A DNA stretch of 17,864 bases from Planctomycetota bacterium (GTDB taxonomy: Bacteria > Planctomycetota > Phycisphaerae > WQYP01): contig JAJZGH010000084.1 of the NCBI GenBank assembly GCA_021798635.1, positions 1-17,864 on the forward strand, in the 5' to 3' direction. Shown here in pieces: positions 1 to 7,217 of this stretch. Under the pieces are notes generated by a model. That model made no database searches. It saw only the letters and a program-made list of their open reading frames with translations, and had not been told where the DNA came from. Both the position numbers and the translations under genes were made by a program. How positions within the stretch are numbered: position 1 is the first letter of the stretch; each line of letters opens with the position of its first letter.

Positions 1-47
1 CCAGGAGGTCGCGGGCTTTGGCGCTCGTCGTCAATGTATGTGCCCAT
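1..47 (-). CDS. Start of a possible leftward gene, cut by the window edge
   Basis: On the minus strand an ATG at 47-45 is preceded by a full GGAGG (complement of 55-59) at 7-nt spacing, which is a textbook ribosome binding site. The open frame runs off the left edge after about 15 codons, beginning M-G-T-Y-I-D-D-E-R-Q-S-P-R-P-P. The fragment is too short to identify a family. If real, the gene diverges from the IclR operon, and the 440 bp between them would hold both promoters. The call rests only on the RBS and the open frame. Confidence 0.4.
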   Translation of the reverse strand, partial: MGTYIDDERQSPRPP

Positions 48-59
48 ACACTTTCCTCC

Positions 60-453
60 TTGCTTCGCGCCCACAACCCCCTGGCCCTCCGTCAATCCTA
101 ATTTGTAGGCGTGACAGAGCACTGGCCTGTTCGTGATGGGACCCGATGTCATGCGCGAATTTCCTGCGGTGATTTTCCGGTTACCCGGTGCGTCCCGCCG
201 CAAAGCCCGTGCGCCCATCGGCTGGCCAATGATAATTCCCGGACCGTTCCGCTTCGCCGGCGGCTCCGCGCATACGGATCAGATCATCCGCGGCTTATAA
301 GGTGCCGGCCCCGGCAGTCTCATGCGCACGGTCCTAAAGCTATCATTAGCGATAAACATACTCGTAAATGATAATCCAAGATAATTCTCCAGTCAACATC
401 GGCTCCAATGCCGGTTGGATGATGTCCGTATAATGCTCCGTATAATGGGGCGT
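60..453. other. Intergenic region upstream of the IclR operon
   Basis: I see no convincing gene here. A forward open frame from 111 to 371 has no ribosome binding site and a low-complexity basic translation, so I treat it as chance. The region holds a GC-rich inverted repeat at 303-316 (TGCCGG, CC, CCGGCA) without a T-tract, and several GATAAT strings (230, 370 and 380). Its right end becomes AT-rich and carries the repeated CCGTATAA motifs described separately. Confidence 0.5.
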
Positions 454-468
454 TTGACAGCCGTATAA
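425..468 (+). repeat. Three CCGTATAA repeats at the IclR promoter, candidate operator
   Basis: TCCGTATAATG occurs exactly at 425-435 and again at 437-447, a tandem 11-mer with a 12-bp period. The core CCGTATAA recurs at 461-468, inside the spacer between the -35 and -10 boxes. The starts are 12 and 23 bp apart, roughly one and two helical turns, so the copies would lie on one face of the DNA. That layout suits a regulator overlapping the promoter, possibly the IclR protein encoded just downstream. Function is inferred; the repeats are seen directly. Confidence 0.5.
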
Positions 469-482
469 AATAGAATTATCAT
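454..482 (+). promoter_or_regulatory. Sigma-70-type promoter of the IclR operon
   Basis: A perfect TTGACA (454-459) is followed after 17 bp by TATCAT (477-482), five of six matches to TATAAT. Transcription would begin near 489, only about 2 nt before the ATG at 491, and no Shine-Dalgarno sequence lies upstream of that ATG. The mRNA is therefore predicted to be leaderless or nearly so. An inverted repeat AATTAT, CATTC, ATAATT (474-490) covers the -10 box and start site and could be a repressor site. Confidence 0.65.
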
Positions 483-490
483 TCATAATT

Positions 491-1309
491 ATGCATAGCG
501 CTAATAATAATAAGAAGAAATCTGCATTGTCCGGATCGGCTATACCGGCACTGGAACGTGGCCTGGATGTGCTCGAACACGTCAGCGGGGTGGACACGCC
601 GCTGACGCTGACCGCCGTTGCCCGCCTCTGCGGACGTTCCGTATCGGAACTTCAGCGCGTGGTGGCGTGCCTGCATCAGCGCGGTTATCTGTTTCGCGAT
701 GCCGGCGGAACGTATCGGGTCAGCAGCAAACTATTTCGCATGGGCCAGGCATGCCCGCCATTCCAGGATCTGCTGACGCGTTCGCGCCTACCCATGCGCC
801 GGTTCGCACAAACTTCCGGCGAGGCTGTTCATATAAGTGTGTTGGCTGAGGATCGTCTGCTCATACTGGCCAATGTGCCCGGACCAGGGTATTTGCAACT
901 CGGCATCAACGCCGGCACGCCGCACGATCCGATACTTAGCGCTTCGGGAAGAGTATTTCTGGCCTCCATGCCACCTGCGGAGTATGAGGCCTTTATCAAA
1001 AGAAATAGTATTAAGCCAGACCGTGTTAAGGCTTTAAACCCCAGGCTGGCGCGTATTGGCCGAAGTGGCTATGAGTGTGTGGAAAGTCATTTGTATTGCG
1101 GAGTATATGACTTGGCCCTTGCCGTGAGGTCGCGTGACGGGGAATGTGTGGCGGCATTGGCGTGCTCGTACCTTCGCCCGCGTAATTATTCCGCGGCAGG
1201 AAGAACCTTGGCGATGCAAACCCTGTTGCCGAAATTGCGCCATTGTGCTCGGCAAATCGCCGCCGCCTTTGATTCCGCACCGTCCGCCCCAGAGGAGGCA
1301 ATGCTATGA
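491..1309 (+). CDS. IclR-family transcriptional regulator
   Basis: This 272-residue protein has the usual IclR layout and size. An N-terminal winged helix-turn-helix spans about 18-80 (ALERGLDVLEHV, then a helix ending SVSELQRVVACLHQRGYLFR). The effector-binding domain spans about 95-260, with the family-typical stretch H-D-P-I-L-S-A-S-G-R-V-F-L-A at 145-158. IclR proteins are usually local regulators of catabolic genes and respond to a small aromatic, sugar acid or keto acid. As first gene of the operon, overlapping the next gene by ATGA at 1306-1309, it probably controls its own transcription. The ATG at 491 is chosen because the domain begins soon after it and the promoter sits just upstream. 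The ligand cannot be read from the sequence. Confidence 0.92.
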   Translation: MHSANNNKKKSALSGSAIPALERGLDVLEHVSGVDTPLTLTAVARLCGRSVSELQRVVACLHQRGYLFRDAGGTYRVSSKLFRMGQACPPFQDLLTRSRLPMRRFAQTSGEAVHISVLAEDRLLILANVPGPGYLQLGINAGTPHDPILSASGRVFLASMPPAEYEAFIKRNSIKPDRVKALNPRLARIGRSGYECVESHLYCGVYDLALAVRSRDGECVAALACSYLRPRNYSAAGRTLAMQTLLPKLRHCARQIAAAFDSAPSAPEEAML

Positions 1310-2073
1310 GCACCTGTTTCGGAACCCGGGCGCTGATAACCGGCGGATCGCGCGGAATTGGGGCGGCTTATGCCGAGGCGTTGGCCGAAAGCGAATGCTC
1401 CGTGGTCATCAATCATTGTGGGGATGGTGATAATGCCCGCCAGTTGTGCCGGCGCTTGGGAACAATATCTCCATCTCCCTGTCATGAAATTGAGGCCGAT
1501 GTGGCCAAGCCCGAAGCGGCGCGGGAGATGGTGCATCGGGCGGCATCACTGCTGGGCGGTCTGGATATCATTATCAGCAATGCTGGGATTTGCCGCTTCA
1601 TGCCGTTTTTAGAGGTCACGGATGAGATGTGGTCCCGGCATATAGGCGTCAATTTAAGCGGGACCTTCTACGTGGCACAGGAAGCGGCGAAAATAATGGT
1701 GGCAGCCGGTCAGGGCGGCCGGATAGTTATTACCACCAGCATCGGTGCATTTCGATCCAACGCCACGCAAACACATTATTGCGCCACCAAAGCCGGCCTT
1801 GATCTGCTCATGCAGGGAATGGCCCTGGAACTCGGCCCGTATGCTGTCACAGTCAATGCCATCGCTCCAGGCTGGATTCACACGGATATGAATGATGCCG
1901 TATCACGTGATACCGCTGCAGTTTCACCGTGGCTCAAAGCGCATTGTCCGCTGGGCCGCCTGGGCCGACCGGATGATCTCAAGGCGGCGCTAAATTTTCT
2001 GGTGAGCCGGGAGGCATCGTATGTCACTGGGACAACGGTTTCAGTAGACGGAGGTTGGAACGCGCAATTATGA
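1306..2073 (+). CDS. Short-chain dehydrogenase/reductase (SDR), first copy
   Basis: This 255-residue classical SDR has every family signature. The dinucleotide loop T-G-G-S-R-G-I-G is at 12-19, S-N-A-G at 91-94 and the structural Asn at 116. The catalytic tetrad is completed by Ser145, Tyr158 and Lys162 (YCATK), and the C-terminal SVDGGW is the usual family ending. Arg16 in the glycine loop and the absence of an acidic residue at the end of the second strand suggest NADP(H), but this is inference. It probably interconverts a secondary alcohol and a ketone on the pathway substrate. The ATG overlaps the IclR stop (ATGA, 1306-1309) and has a strong GAGGAGG at 1292-1298. It is clearly distinct from the second SDR of the operon, so the two probably act on different intermediates. 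Confidence 0.93.
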   Translation: MSTCFGTRALITGGSRGIGAAYAEALAESECSVVINHCGDGDNARQLCRRLGTISPSPCHEIEADVAKPEAAREMVHRAASLLGGLDIIISNAGICRFMPFLEVTDEMWSRHIGVNLSGTFYVAQEAAKIMVAAGQGGRIVITTSIGAFRSNATQTHYCATKAGLDLLMQGMALELGPYAVTVNAIAPGWIHTDMNDAVSRDTAAVSPWLKAHCPLGRLGRPDDLKAALNFLVSREASYVTGTTVSVDGGWNAQL

Positions 2074-2870
2074 AACCGTACCAGATTACACTGTTAAAAA
2101 TGGGTGAAACCCGGGTGCCGGCGGCGGAAGTCTATTGGATGGAGCGGCTTACCGGTTGGGAAAATCTGACTTTTTGGGCATGTTTAATTACCAACGGCCG
2201 GCACCGCGTTCTGTTGAACACCGGGTTTCCACAGGATGTCTCCGCTCTGCATCAACACTGGACCTCCTGGGCCAGAGCCGCAACCGGTGAAGACGGCCAT
2301 GCACCCGTGGTGGGGCCTGAAAACTGGATAGTTCGCGCTTTGGCATCCCGCGGAATTGATCCCGCGCAGATCAACGATGTGCTGGTTACACCGCTGACCG
2401 CCTATGCCACCGGTGGTCTGGATCAATTCTCCAATGCACGGCTCTGGATGTCGCGCCGCGGCTGGATTGACTTCCATGCCCCGGATCCCGAGATTCCGCA
2501 ACTGCCCCGTCATCTTGTCTTTCCACCCTCCGTTTTGAGTCATCTGGTGATGCAGGCGGCTTCCCGCATTCAATTGCTGCCGGATGAGGAAACCGAATTT
2601 ATTCCCGGCATTCGATCGTGGTTCTGCGGGGGCCACCATCGTTCCAGCATGGTTTTTTCCATTCAGACCTCAGCCGGTCGTGTGGCCATGACCGATGCCA
2701 TCTTTACGTACCGCAATTATGACCAGCGCATTGCTCTGGGACTTAGCGAATCCCTCGAGGAGCATCACAGGCTTTATGCCAGACTGGCCCGGCAGGGGGA
2801 TATGGTTCTTCCGCTCTATGATCCCCTGGTGGAAAAACATCATCCAACTCTTCAGATTGGTAAACTATGA
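2070..2870 (+). CDS. Metallo-beta-lactamase-fold protein lacking the metal-binding motif
   Basis: This 266-residue protein has the layout of MBL-fold lactone hydrolases (AHL-lactonase-like): an early strand with LLNTGFP at 48-54, then DVLVTPLTAYATGG at 103-116. In active relatives that second segment reads T-H-x-H-x-D-H-x-G-G; here the four ligands are replaced by Pro108, Thr110, Tyr112 and Ala113. The later ligands are partly kept: His189 (GGHH) and Asp209 (TDAIF). The last His is probably Tyr250 (PLYDP). The fold call is good, but a normal di-zinc hydrolase is unlikely. It may be a non-metal enzyme, a structural partner or a binding protein. ATG 2070 is preferred to an in-frame TTG at 2055 because it overlaps the preceding stop (ATGA) like its neighbours, while TTG 2055 directly abuts the GGAGG. 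The frame is intact, so this is not simple decay. Confidence 0.8.
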   Translation: MKPYQITLLKMGETRVPAAEVYWMERLTGWENLTFWACLITNGRHRVLLNTGFPQDVSALHQHWTSWARAATGEDGHAPVVGPENWIVRALASRGIDPAQINDVLVTPLTAYATGGLDQFSNARLWMSRRGWIDFHAPDPEIPQLPRHLVFPPSVLSHLVMQAASRIQLLPDEETEFIPGIRSWFCGGHHRSSMVFSIQTSAGRVAMTDAIFTYRNYDQRIALGLSESLEEHHRLYARLARQGDMVLPLYDPLVEKHHPTLQIGKL

Positions 2871-3655
2871 TGGCTCTGAATTTCCAAGATAAAACCGCAA
2901 TCATCACCGGTGCCGGCAGCGGGTTCGGACGGGCAACTGCCCGGATGCTGGCCCAGTGCGGTGCCCGCATTGTCGGCGTGGATCGTAACGGTCAAGCGCT
3001 TGCTGAAACCATGGATGGTCTTCCTGATATCGGCGGCGGACATCTGACGATTGTAAAGGATTTGCGCCCTGCGGCGGCCGTATCCGATGTCATCGTACAG
3101 ACAATGGCTCATGCGGCCCACCTCGACATTCTGGTGAATTCAGCAGGCGTGTGTCATTTCACCGCCGCCAATAAAATCCGCCCGGATGAATGGGATGAGG
3201 TGCTGGATACTAATCTGAAATCACTTTATTTTCTCGCCGTGGCCGCAGCGGAAGTTATGGAACCGCAGCGCGGCGGACGTATCATCAACCTCGGTTCCAA
3301 CGCCGGACGAAAGGGACGGGCCTTTTCCGCTCATTACGCCGCAGCCAAGGCGGCCGTGGCGAACGTCACAGAGTCCCTGGCACTGGCTTATGGCAAAAAG
3401 GGAATTACCGTCAACACGGTCTGCCCGGCGGTGGTGCTGACCGATATGTGGAAGCGTAATTTTCAGGAACTTGAGCACATAACCGGCAAGCCGGCCGAGG
3501 AACTGATCCGGAATTGGACGGACGATACGCCGCTGCAGCGCCTGGGAACGGTGGAAGATGTCGCCAATCTGATAGCGTTTCTGGCGTCTGACCACGCCGG
3601 TTTTATTACCGCGCAGGAAATTAATGTCTGCGGTGGATTCATGCTGACCTGTTAA
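2867..3655 (+). CDS. Short-chain dehydrogenase/reductase (SDR), second copy
   Basis: This 262-residue classical SDR has T-G-A-G-S-G-F-G at 14-21, N-S-A-G at 91-94, Asn116, Ser144, Tyr157 and Lys161 (YAAAK). An acidic residue ends the second strand (Asp39 in GVDRN), which in this family favours NAD(H) and so points to an oxidative, catabolic direction. An insertion around 195-222 (after LTDMWKRNF) forms the variable substrate lid. The start overlaps the MBL gene by ATGA at 2867-2870; two ATG codons stand side by side (2867 and 2870) and either may be used. Together with the first SDR it gives the operon two separate alcohol oxidation steps, one probably NAD- and the other NADP-linked. Confidence 0.93.
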   Translation: MMALNFQDKTAIITGAGSGFGRATARMLAQCGARIVGVDRNGQALAETMDGLPDIGGGHLTIVKDLRPAAAVSDVIVQTMAHAAHLDILVNSAGVCHFTAANKIRPDEWDEVLDTNLKSLYFLAVAAAEVMEPQRGGRIINLGSNAGRKGRAFSAHYAAAKAAVANVTESLALAYGKKGITVNTVCPAVVLTDMWKRNFQELEHITGKPAEELIRNWTDDTPLQRLGTVEDVANLIAFLASDHAGFITAQEINVCGGFMLTC

Positions 3656-3667
3656 AGGGAATAAAAA

Positions 3668-4420
3668 ATGAATATTGAGCTTTCGCAGTTGATTCAACGC
3701 GATCTGCGGCAGGACCAACCCAGCGAGGTGGGTATTTCATCGCTGCGCTTCGCCTATGAGGCGATGGAACGCGGCGATGTGACGGAAGCAAGAAAAATTG
3801 TTGAATATGCCCGGCTGGAATGGCAGGTGGTTCATGATATGTTCGTCAACTGGTCGTGGTCCTTTTTTACGTATATTGCCGACACTTATGGCGAAGATGA
3901 TCTGGAAAAAGCGATGCGGTCGGTCCTGGGCAGCTACTATCGCGCCCGTTATGACAAAGTCATGGCCAGTGATGTCACGACCCAGTTGCAACTGACAGTT
4001 GAAGGATTGCGCGGTCACCTCATGGGGCCGGGCAGACAGGGGGACATCGAGGTTGCCGAGGAACCAGATCGTTATAAGCTGACATTAGCACCGTGCGGCA
4101 GCGGCGGTGTGGCGCGCCAGCGGGTGGAGAGCGGCGCGGAACCGCGACCTGAACTTTTCGGTTTTTCGAAAGGTCCGCATTCCTGGACCTGGGGCAGGCA
4201 ACGGGTCTGCTATTACTGCGCCCATTGTTCGATGGTCAATGAAATCATGGCGATTGAAAACTATGGTCATCCCATGCGCGTGACCGAATATCCCGAAAAC
4301 GCTGAAGATCCCTGCGTATGGTATATCTACAAAGACCCTAATAAAATTCCCGCACACTATTATGAGCGTGTCGGCAAAACGGCTCCGGCTTCTGCCCCGC
4401 GCACTGAGGAGGCCCCATGA
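3668..4420 (+). CDS. Uncharacterised protein with conserved-looking cysteine motifs
   Basis: I do not recognise a named function for this 250-residue protein. The N-terminal half (1-115) is helical and rich in Trp/Tyr and acidic residues. The C-terminal half has a cluster of potential metal or catalytic residues: P-C-G-S-G-G at 142-147, then C-Y-Y-C-A-H-C at 181-187 (Cys181, 184, 187 and His186), and Cys216 in a D-P-C-V-W-Y-I-Y segment. The tail beyond 237 is Pro/Ala-rich. There is no signal peptide or membrane segment, so it should be cytosolic. It follows the second SDR by 12 nt with AGGGA as ribosome site and overlaps the decarboxylase-family gene by ATGA (4417-4420), so the two are probably translated together. 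A metal- or thiol-dependent enzyme acting beside the decarboxylase is plausible but unproven. Confidence 0.85.
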   Translation: MNIELSQLIQRDLRQDQPSEVGISSLRFAYEAMERGDVTEARKIVEYARLEWQVVHDMFVNWSWSFFTYIADTYGEDDLEKAMRSVLGSYYRARYDKVMASDVTTQLQLTVEGLRGHLMGPGRQGDIEVAEEPDRYKLTLAPCGSGGVARQRVESGAEPRPELFGFSKGPHSWTWGRQRVCYYCAHCSMVNEIMAIENYGHPMRVTEYPENAEDPCVWYIYKDPNKIPAHYYERVGKTAPASAPRTEEAP

Positions 4421-5163
4421 CTATGGATCCCGCTGAGGCATGGTCCACGCCGTTAGCCGCGCCGTTGGAACCCCCTTTTCCGTTTACCTTCCGCGATGTC
4501 GAGGTGTTGACGCTGGTCTACCGAACGACCCCCGAAGCGGTGCGCCGACTGATCCCCGCGCCCCTGGTGCCGATCAGTGATCGCGTGCTGATTCACATTT
4601 ACAATATGAATGACGTGGACTATCTCGGGCGTTATGGAGAGTGCAATGTCATGCTGGGCGCCGAATTGCCCGGAAAAATCAGCGGCGGATTCTCGCCTTT
4701 TCTTTTTCTCAACAGTGATGGCGGCTTGGCGCAGGGGCGCGGCATACACGGTCAGCCCAAGAAATGGGGGAATCCACGGGTGGAATTCCGGGGTGATCTT
4801 ATTGTGGGTATTCTGGAACGCAACGGCATTGATATAGTCACCGGCACCATGGGCTACAAGCATCAACGCGGAGACCTTGCGGATTTAAAACGCGATACGT
4901 TTGACTTTGCGGTGAATCTGAATTTCAAGTTGTTGCGGCATATTGATGGACAGCCTGCGGTCCGCCAGATTACCAGCCGCGCCTTAACCGATGTTAAGGT
5001 GCATGAATGCTGGCACGGGCCCTGCTCAGTGGAGCTGCGGCCTCATATCCTGGCTCCACTTTATGAATTACCGGTGATAAAAACGGCCGATGCCTATTTC
5101 TGGCGTGCCGAATTTACATTAATTCCGGGAACTGTTGTCCATGACTATCTGGAGTCCGCATGA
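4417..5163 (+). CDS. Acetoacetate decarboxylase family protein
   Basis: This 248-residue protein matches the family's usual length and fold. Its active-site segment G-Q-P-K-K-W-G places Lys115 and Lys116 at the numbering of the classical enzyme, where Lys115 forms the Schiff base and the next Lys lowers its pKa. A Glu at 75 (GRYGEC) fits the conserved acidic active-site position. It is therefore probably catalytically competent in Schiff-base chemistry on a beta-keto acid, by decarboxylation or, as in divergent members, another keto-acid reaction. The substrate is unlikely to be acetoacetate itself, because no CoA transferase or thiolase is nearby. GAGGAGG at 4406-4412 serves the ATG at 4417 or the in-frame ATG at 4423. 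It overlaps both neighbours by ATGA. Confidence 0.9.
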   Translation: MTMDPAEAWSTPLAAPLEPPFPFTFRDVEVLTLVYRTTPEAVRRLIPAPLVPISDRVLIHIYNMNDVDYLGRYGECNVMLGAELPGKISGGFSPFLFLNSDGGLAQGRGIHGQPKKWGNPRVEFRGDLIVGILERNGIDIVTGTMGYKHQRGDLADLKRDTFDFAVNLNFKLLRHIDGQPAVRQITSRALTDVKVHECWHGPCSVELRPHILAPLYELPVIKTADAYFWRAEFTLIPGTVVHDYLESA

Positions 5164-6110
5164 AAGTATTTATTACCGACTACGGGTTTTCAGATATTCA
5201 CCAGGAACGACACATCATAAATTCCGCCGGCCATGATCTTTTGGCTGGTCAATGCAAGTCTCCCGAGGCGGTCCTTTCGGCGGCGGCCGATGCCGATGCG
5301 TTGCTGGTGCAATGGGCACCGATAACCGCCGAAGTGATTAACGGCCTTAACAAGTGCCGGGTCATCGTGCGTTATGGCATTGGCGTGGACAATGTGGACC
5401 TCGTCGCCGCCAAAGCCCGTGGTATTCCAGTTTGCAACGTACCTGATTATTGCATCGATGAGGTCGCCGACCATGCCGTGGCGCTGGCTCTGTCACTGGC
5501 TCGCCAACTGCCCGAGATAGATCGCCGCGTCCGGGCAGGAACATGGAAAATAACTCCGGATCATCCGATGCCCGCGTTAAGCACAATGACCTTTGCCACC
5601 GCGGGCTTCGGGCGCATCGCCCGCGCTGTACTGGCGCGTGCAGGCGCATTTGGCTGCCGGCTGGCGGCGTATGATCCGTATGTTAAGCCGGAAGTATTTG
5701 CTGCCAATGGTATCATGCAATTAACCTTGGAAGATATGTTCAGGCAGACGGACGTGCTGTCGCTGCATATCCCGCTGACGCCGGAAACCAGGCATCTTAT
5801 CAACGCGTCCACCCTGGCAAAGATGAAAGCCACCGCCATCCTTATCAACACCGCCCGGGGTGGGTTGGTCGACGCGGCGGCTCTGGCGGACGCGTTGCGA
5901 AGCCGAACGATTGCCGGTGCAGGGATTGATGTATTTGATCCTGAACCGCTCCCGGCGGACCATCCGTTGCGGCACTGTAACACTTCCATCCTGACGTCGC
6001 ACATCGGGTGGTTCAGCGATCAAAGTGTGCCCAGACTGCAACGCCTGGCTGCGGAAGAAGTAGTTCGGGCCTTGCGCGGCGAAGTGTTAAAAAATCAGAT
6101 TGTAGTTTAA
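5160..6110 (+). CDS. D-isomer-specific 2-hydroxyacid dehydrogenase
   Basis: This 316-residue protein is a phosphoglycerate/hydroxypyruvate-dehydrogenase-like enzyme. The nucleotide loop G-F-G-R-I-A is at 149-154, with Ala where Gly is usual, and Asp172 ends the next strand, indicating NAD(H). The catalytic residues are all present: Arg233 (NTARGG), Glu262 (DPEPLP) and His281 (TSHIGW). The N-terminal substrate domain has the family's R-Y-G-I-G-V-D-N-V-D at 71-80. It interconverts a D-2-hydroxy acid and a 2-keto acid. It lacks an ACT domain, so serine biosynthesis is less likely than a catabolic role in this operon. The start overlaps the previous gene by ATGA with GGAG just upstream. A 36-nt gap separates it from the next gene. 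Confidence 0.93.
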   Translation: MKVFITDYGFSDIHQERHIINSAGHDLLAGQCKSPEAVLSAAADADALLVQWAPITAEVINGLNKCRVIVRYGIGVDNVDLVAAKARGIPVCNVPDYCIDEVADHAVALALSLARQLPEIDRRVRAGTWKITPDHPMPALSTMTFATAGFGRIARAVLARAGAFGCRLAAYDPYVKPEVFAANGIMQLTLEDMFRQTDVLSLHIPLTPETRHLINASTLAKMKATAILINTARGGLVDAAALADALRSRTIAGAGIDVFDPEPLPADHPLRHCNTSILTSHIGWFSDQSVPRLQRLAAEEVVRALRGEVLKNQIVV

Positions 6111-6146
6111 ACTGCGTCCGTGTTGGAAAGCATAAAGGATCAATGA

Positions 6147-6953
6147 ATGAAGATCGTGCGATTTTCTGATGCTCAGGGTCAATGCCATTGCGGCGCACAG
6201 GAACCCGACGGCCAGGTCCGGCTCATCACGGGTGATCTGTTTGAATCCTTTACGATCACACACCAGCGGCTGCGACCGGTGAAACTGCTGGCTCCGGTTC
6301 AGCCGACGGCTATTTTCTGTATCGGTTTGAATTATCGGCGGCACGCCGCGGAAACAAATGCGCGCATCCCGGAATTTCCGGTGCTGTTTCTGAAAAATCC
6401 CGCAGCGGTTCAAAACCCCGGTGATCCCGTGGCGTTGCCGCGGCATCTCAACAGCGATCAGGTGGATTACGAATGCGAATTAGCTATTGTGATCGGACGC
6501 AAGGCCAAAAATGTTTCGGCGGATGAGGCGCTTGATTATGTATTGGGATTTACCGCCGCCAATGATATTTCCGCGCGCGACTGGCAGATCCAGCGGGGTG
6601 GATCACAATGGTGTCGCGGAAAAACATTTGACACCTTCTGCCCCCTGGGGCCGGCGATTGTTACGCCGGACGAAATCGGCGATCCGAACAATTTGCGAAT
6701 CCAGACGCGCGTGAATGGTCAAACGCGGCAGCAATCCAGTACCGCGGACATGATTTTTTCCGTCGAGCGCATCATTGAATTTCTTTCCGGCTCCACGACC
6801 CTGCTGCCCGGAACAGTGATTTTAACCGGCACACCGGAAGGCGTCGGCATGGCCCGCAAACCGCCGCTATGGCTTCAACCCGGCGACCAGATGGAAGTCG
6901 AGATTGAGAAGATTGGCATTCTGGCTAATCCGGTCGTTGCGGAAGTGGAATGA
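6147..6953 (+). CDS. Fumarylacetoacetate hydrolase (FAH) family protein
   Basis: This 268-residue protein has a short N-terminal domain and the FAH catalytic domain from about residue 52 (IFCIGLNYRRHA). Metal ligands are Glu109 and Glu111 (YECEL) and Asp140 (ANDIS); Lys159 (RGKTFD) and T-G-T-P-E-G-V-G at 227-234 complete the active site. Family members hydrolyse C-C bonds in acylpyruvates and 2,4-diketo acids, or isomerise or decarboxylate related ring-cleavage products. At the end of this operon it would give the final cleavage to pyruvate or a similar keto acid and a small acid. Examples are the deoxysugar enzymes acting on 2,4-diketo-3-deoxy acids and the homoprotocatechuate-type enzymes; sequence alone does not decide between them. 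AAAGG at 6134-6138 supports the ATG at 6147. Confidence 0.93.
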   Translation: MKIVRFSDAQGQCHCGAQEPDGQVRLITGDLFESFTITHQRLRPVKLLAPVQPTAIFCIGLNYRRHAAETNARIPEFPVLFLKNPAAVQNPGDPVALPRHLNSDQVDYECELAIVIGRKAKNVSADEALDYVLGFTAANDISARDWQIQRGGSQWCRGKTFDTFCPLGPAIVTPDEIGDPNNLRIQTRVNGQTRQQSSTADMIFSVERIIEFLSGSTTLLPGTVILTGTPEGVGMARKPPLWLQPGDQMEVEIEKIGILANPVVAEVE

Positions 6954-7182
6954 TTTTTCGCCGCAGGAGCCTCGGCTATCACATCGCGCCGGCGGCCTGA
7001 AACTCAAAGAATACCCTCCGCTGTCGGCTCTGGACAGGACCCCATCGGTCCGGATGCTAATTGACCGGGGCAAACCCGAACATGCTTACAAAAAGGCTTA
7101 CGGGACCAGTATGGCCGGCCGAATTAATAATAGGGAGGCCCGGCGTCATCAACGCTTTTCTGTGATTCCTGCGGAGATTACT

Positions 7183-7211
7183 CGGACAGGCTCCTGGCTA
7201 TCGGTTATAAT
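7183..7211 (+). promoter_or_regulatory. Promoter of rlmN, predicted leaderless
   Basis: A perfect TATAAT (7206-7211) lies exactly 17 bp downstream of CGGACA (7183-7188), which matches four of six bases of TTGACA. Initiation 7 nt after the -10 box falls on the A of the rlmN ATG at 7218. No purine-rich ribosome site fits between. The 264-nt stretch from 6954 to here shows no gene and no clear terminator for the upstream operon. Confidence 0.6.
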
Positions 7212-7217
7212 TTGAGC

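Noticed and set aside
303..316. GC-rich inverted repeat as a terminator
   Set aside because: Arms are only 6 bp with a 2-nt loop and no T-tract on either strand; chance is likely at this GC content.
111..371. Forward open frame of 86 codons upstream of the IclR gene
   Set aside because: No ribosome site, Arg/His/Pro-rich translation without family features, and it lies in a promoter-type region.
2184..2639. Antisense open frame of 151 codons
   Set aside because: Lies wholly within the MBL-fold gene; its existence follows from the codon bias of the sense strand.
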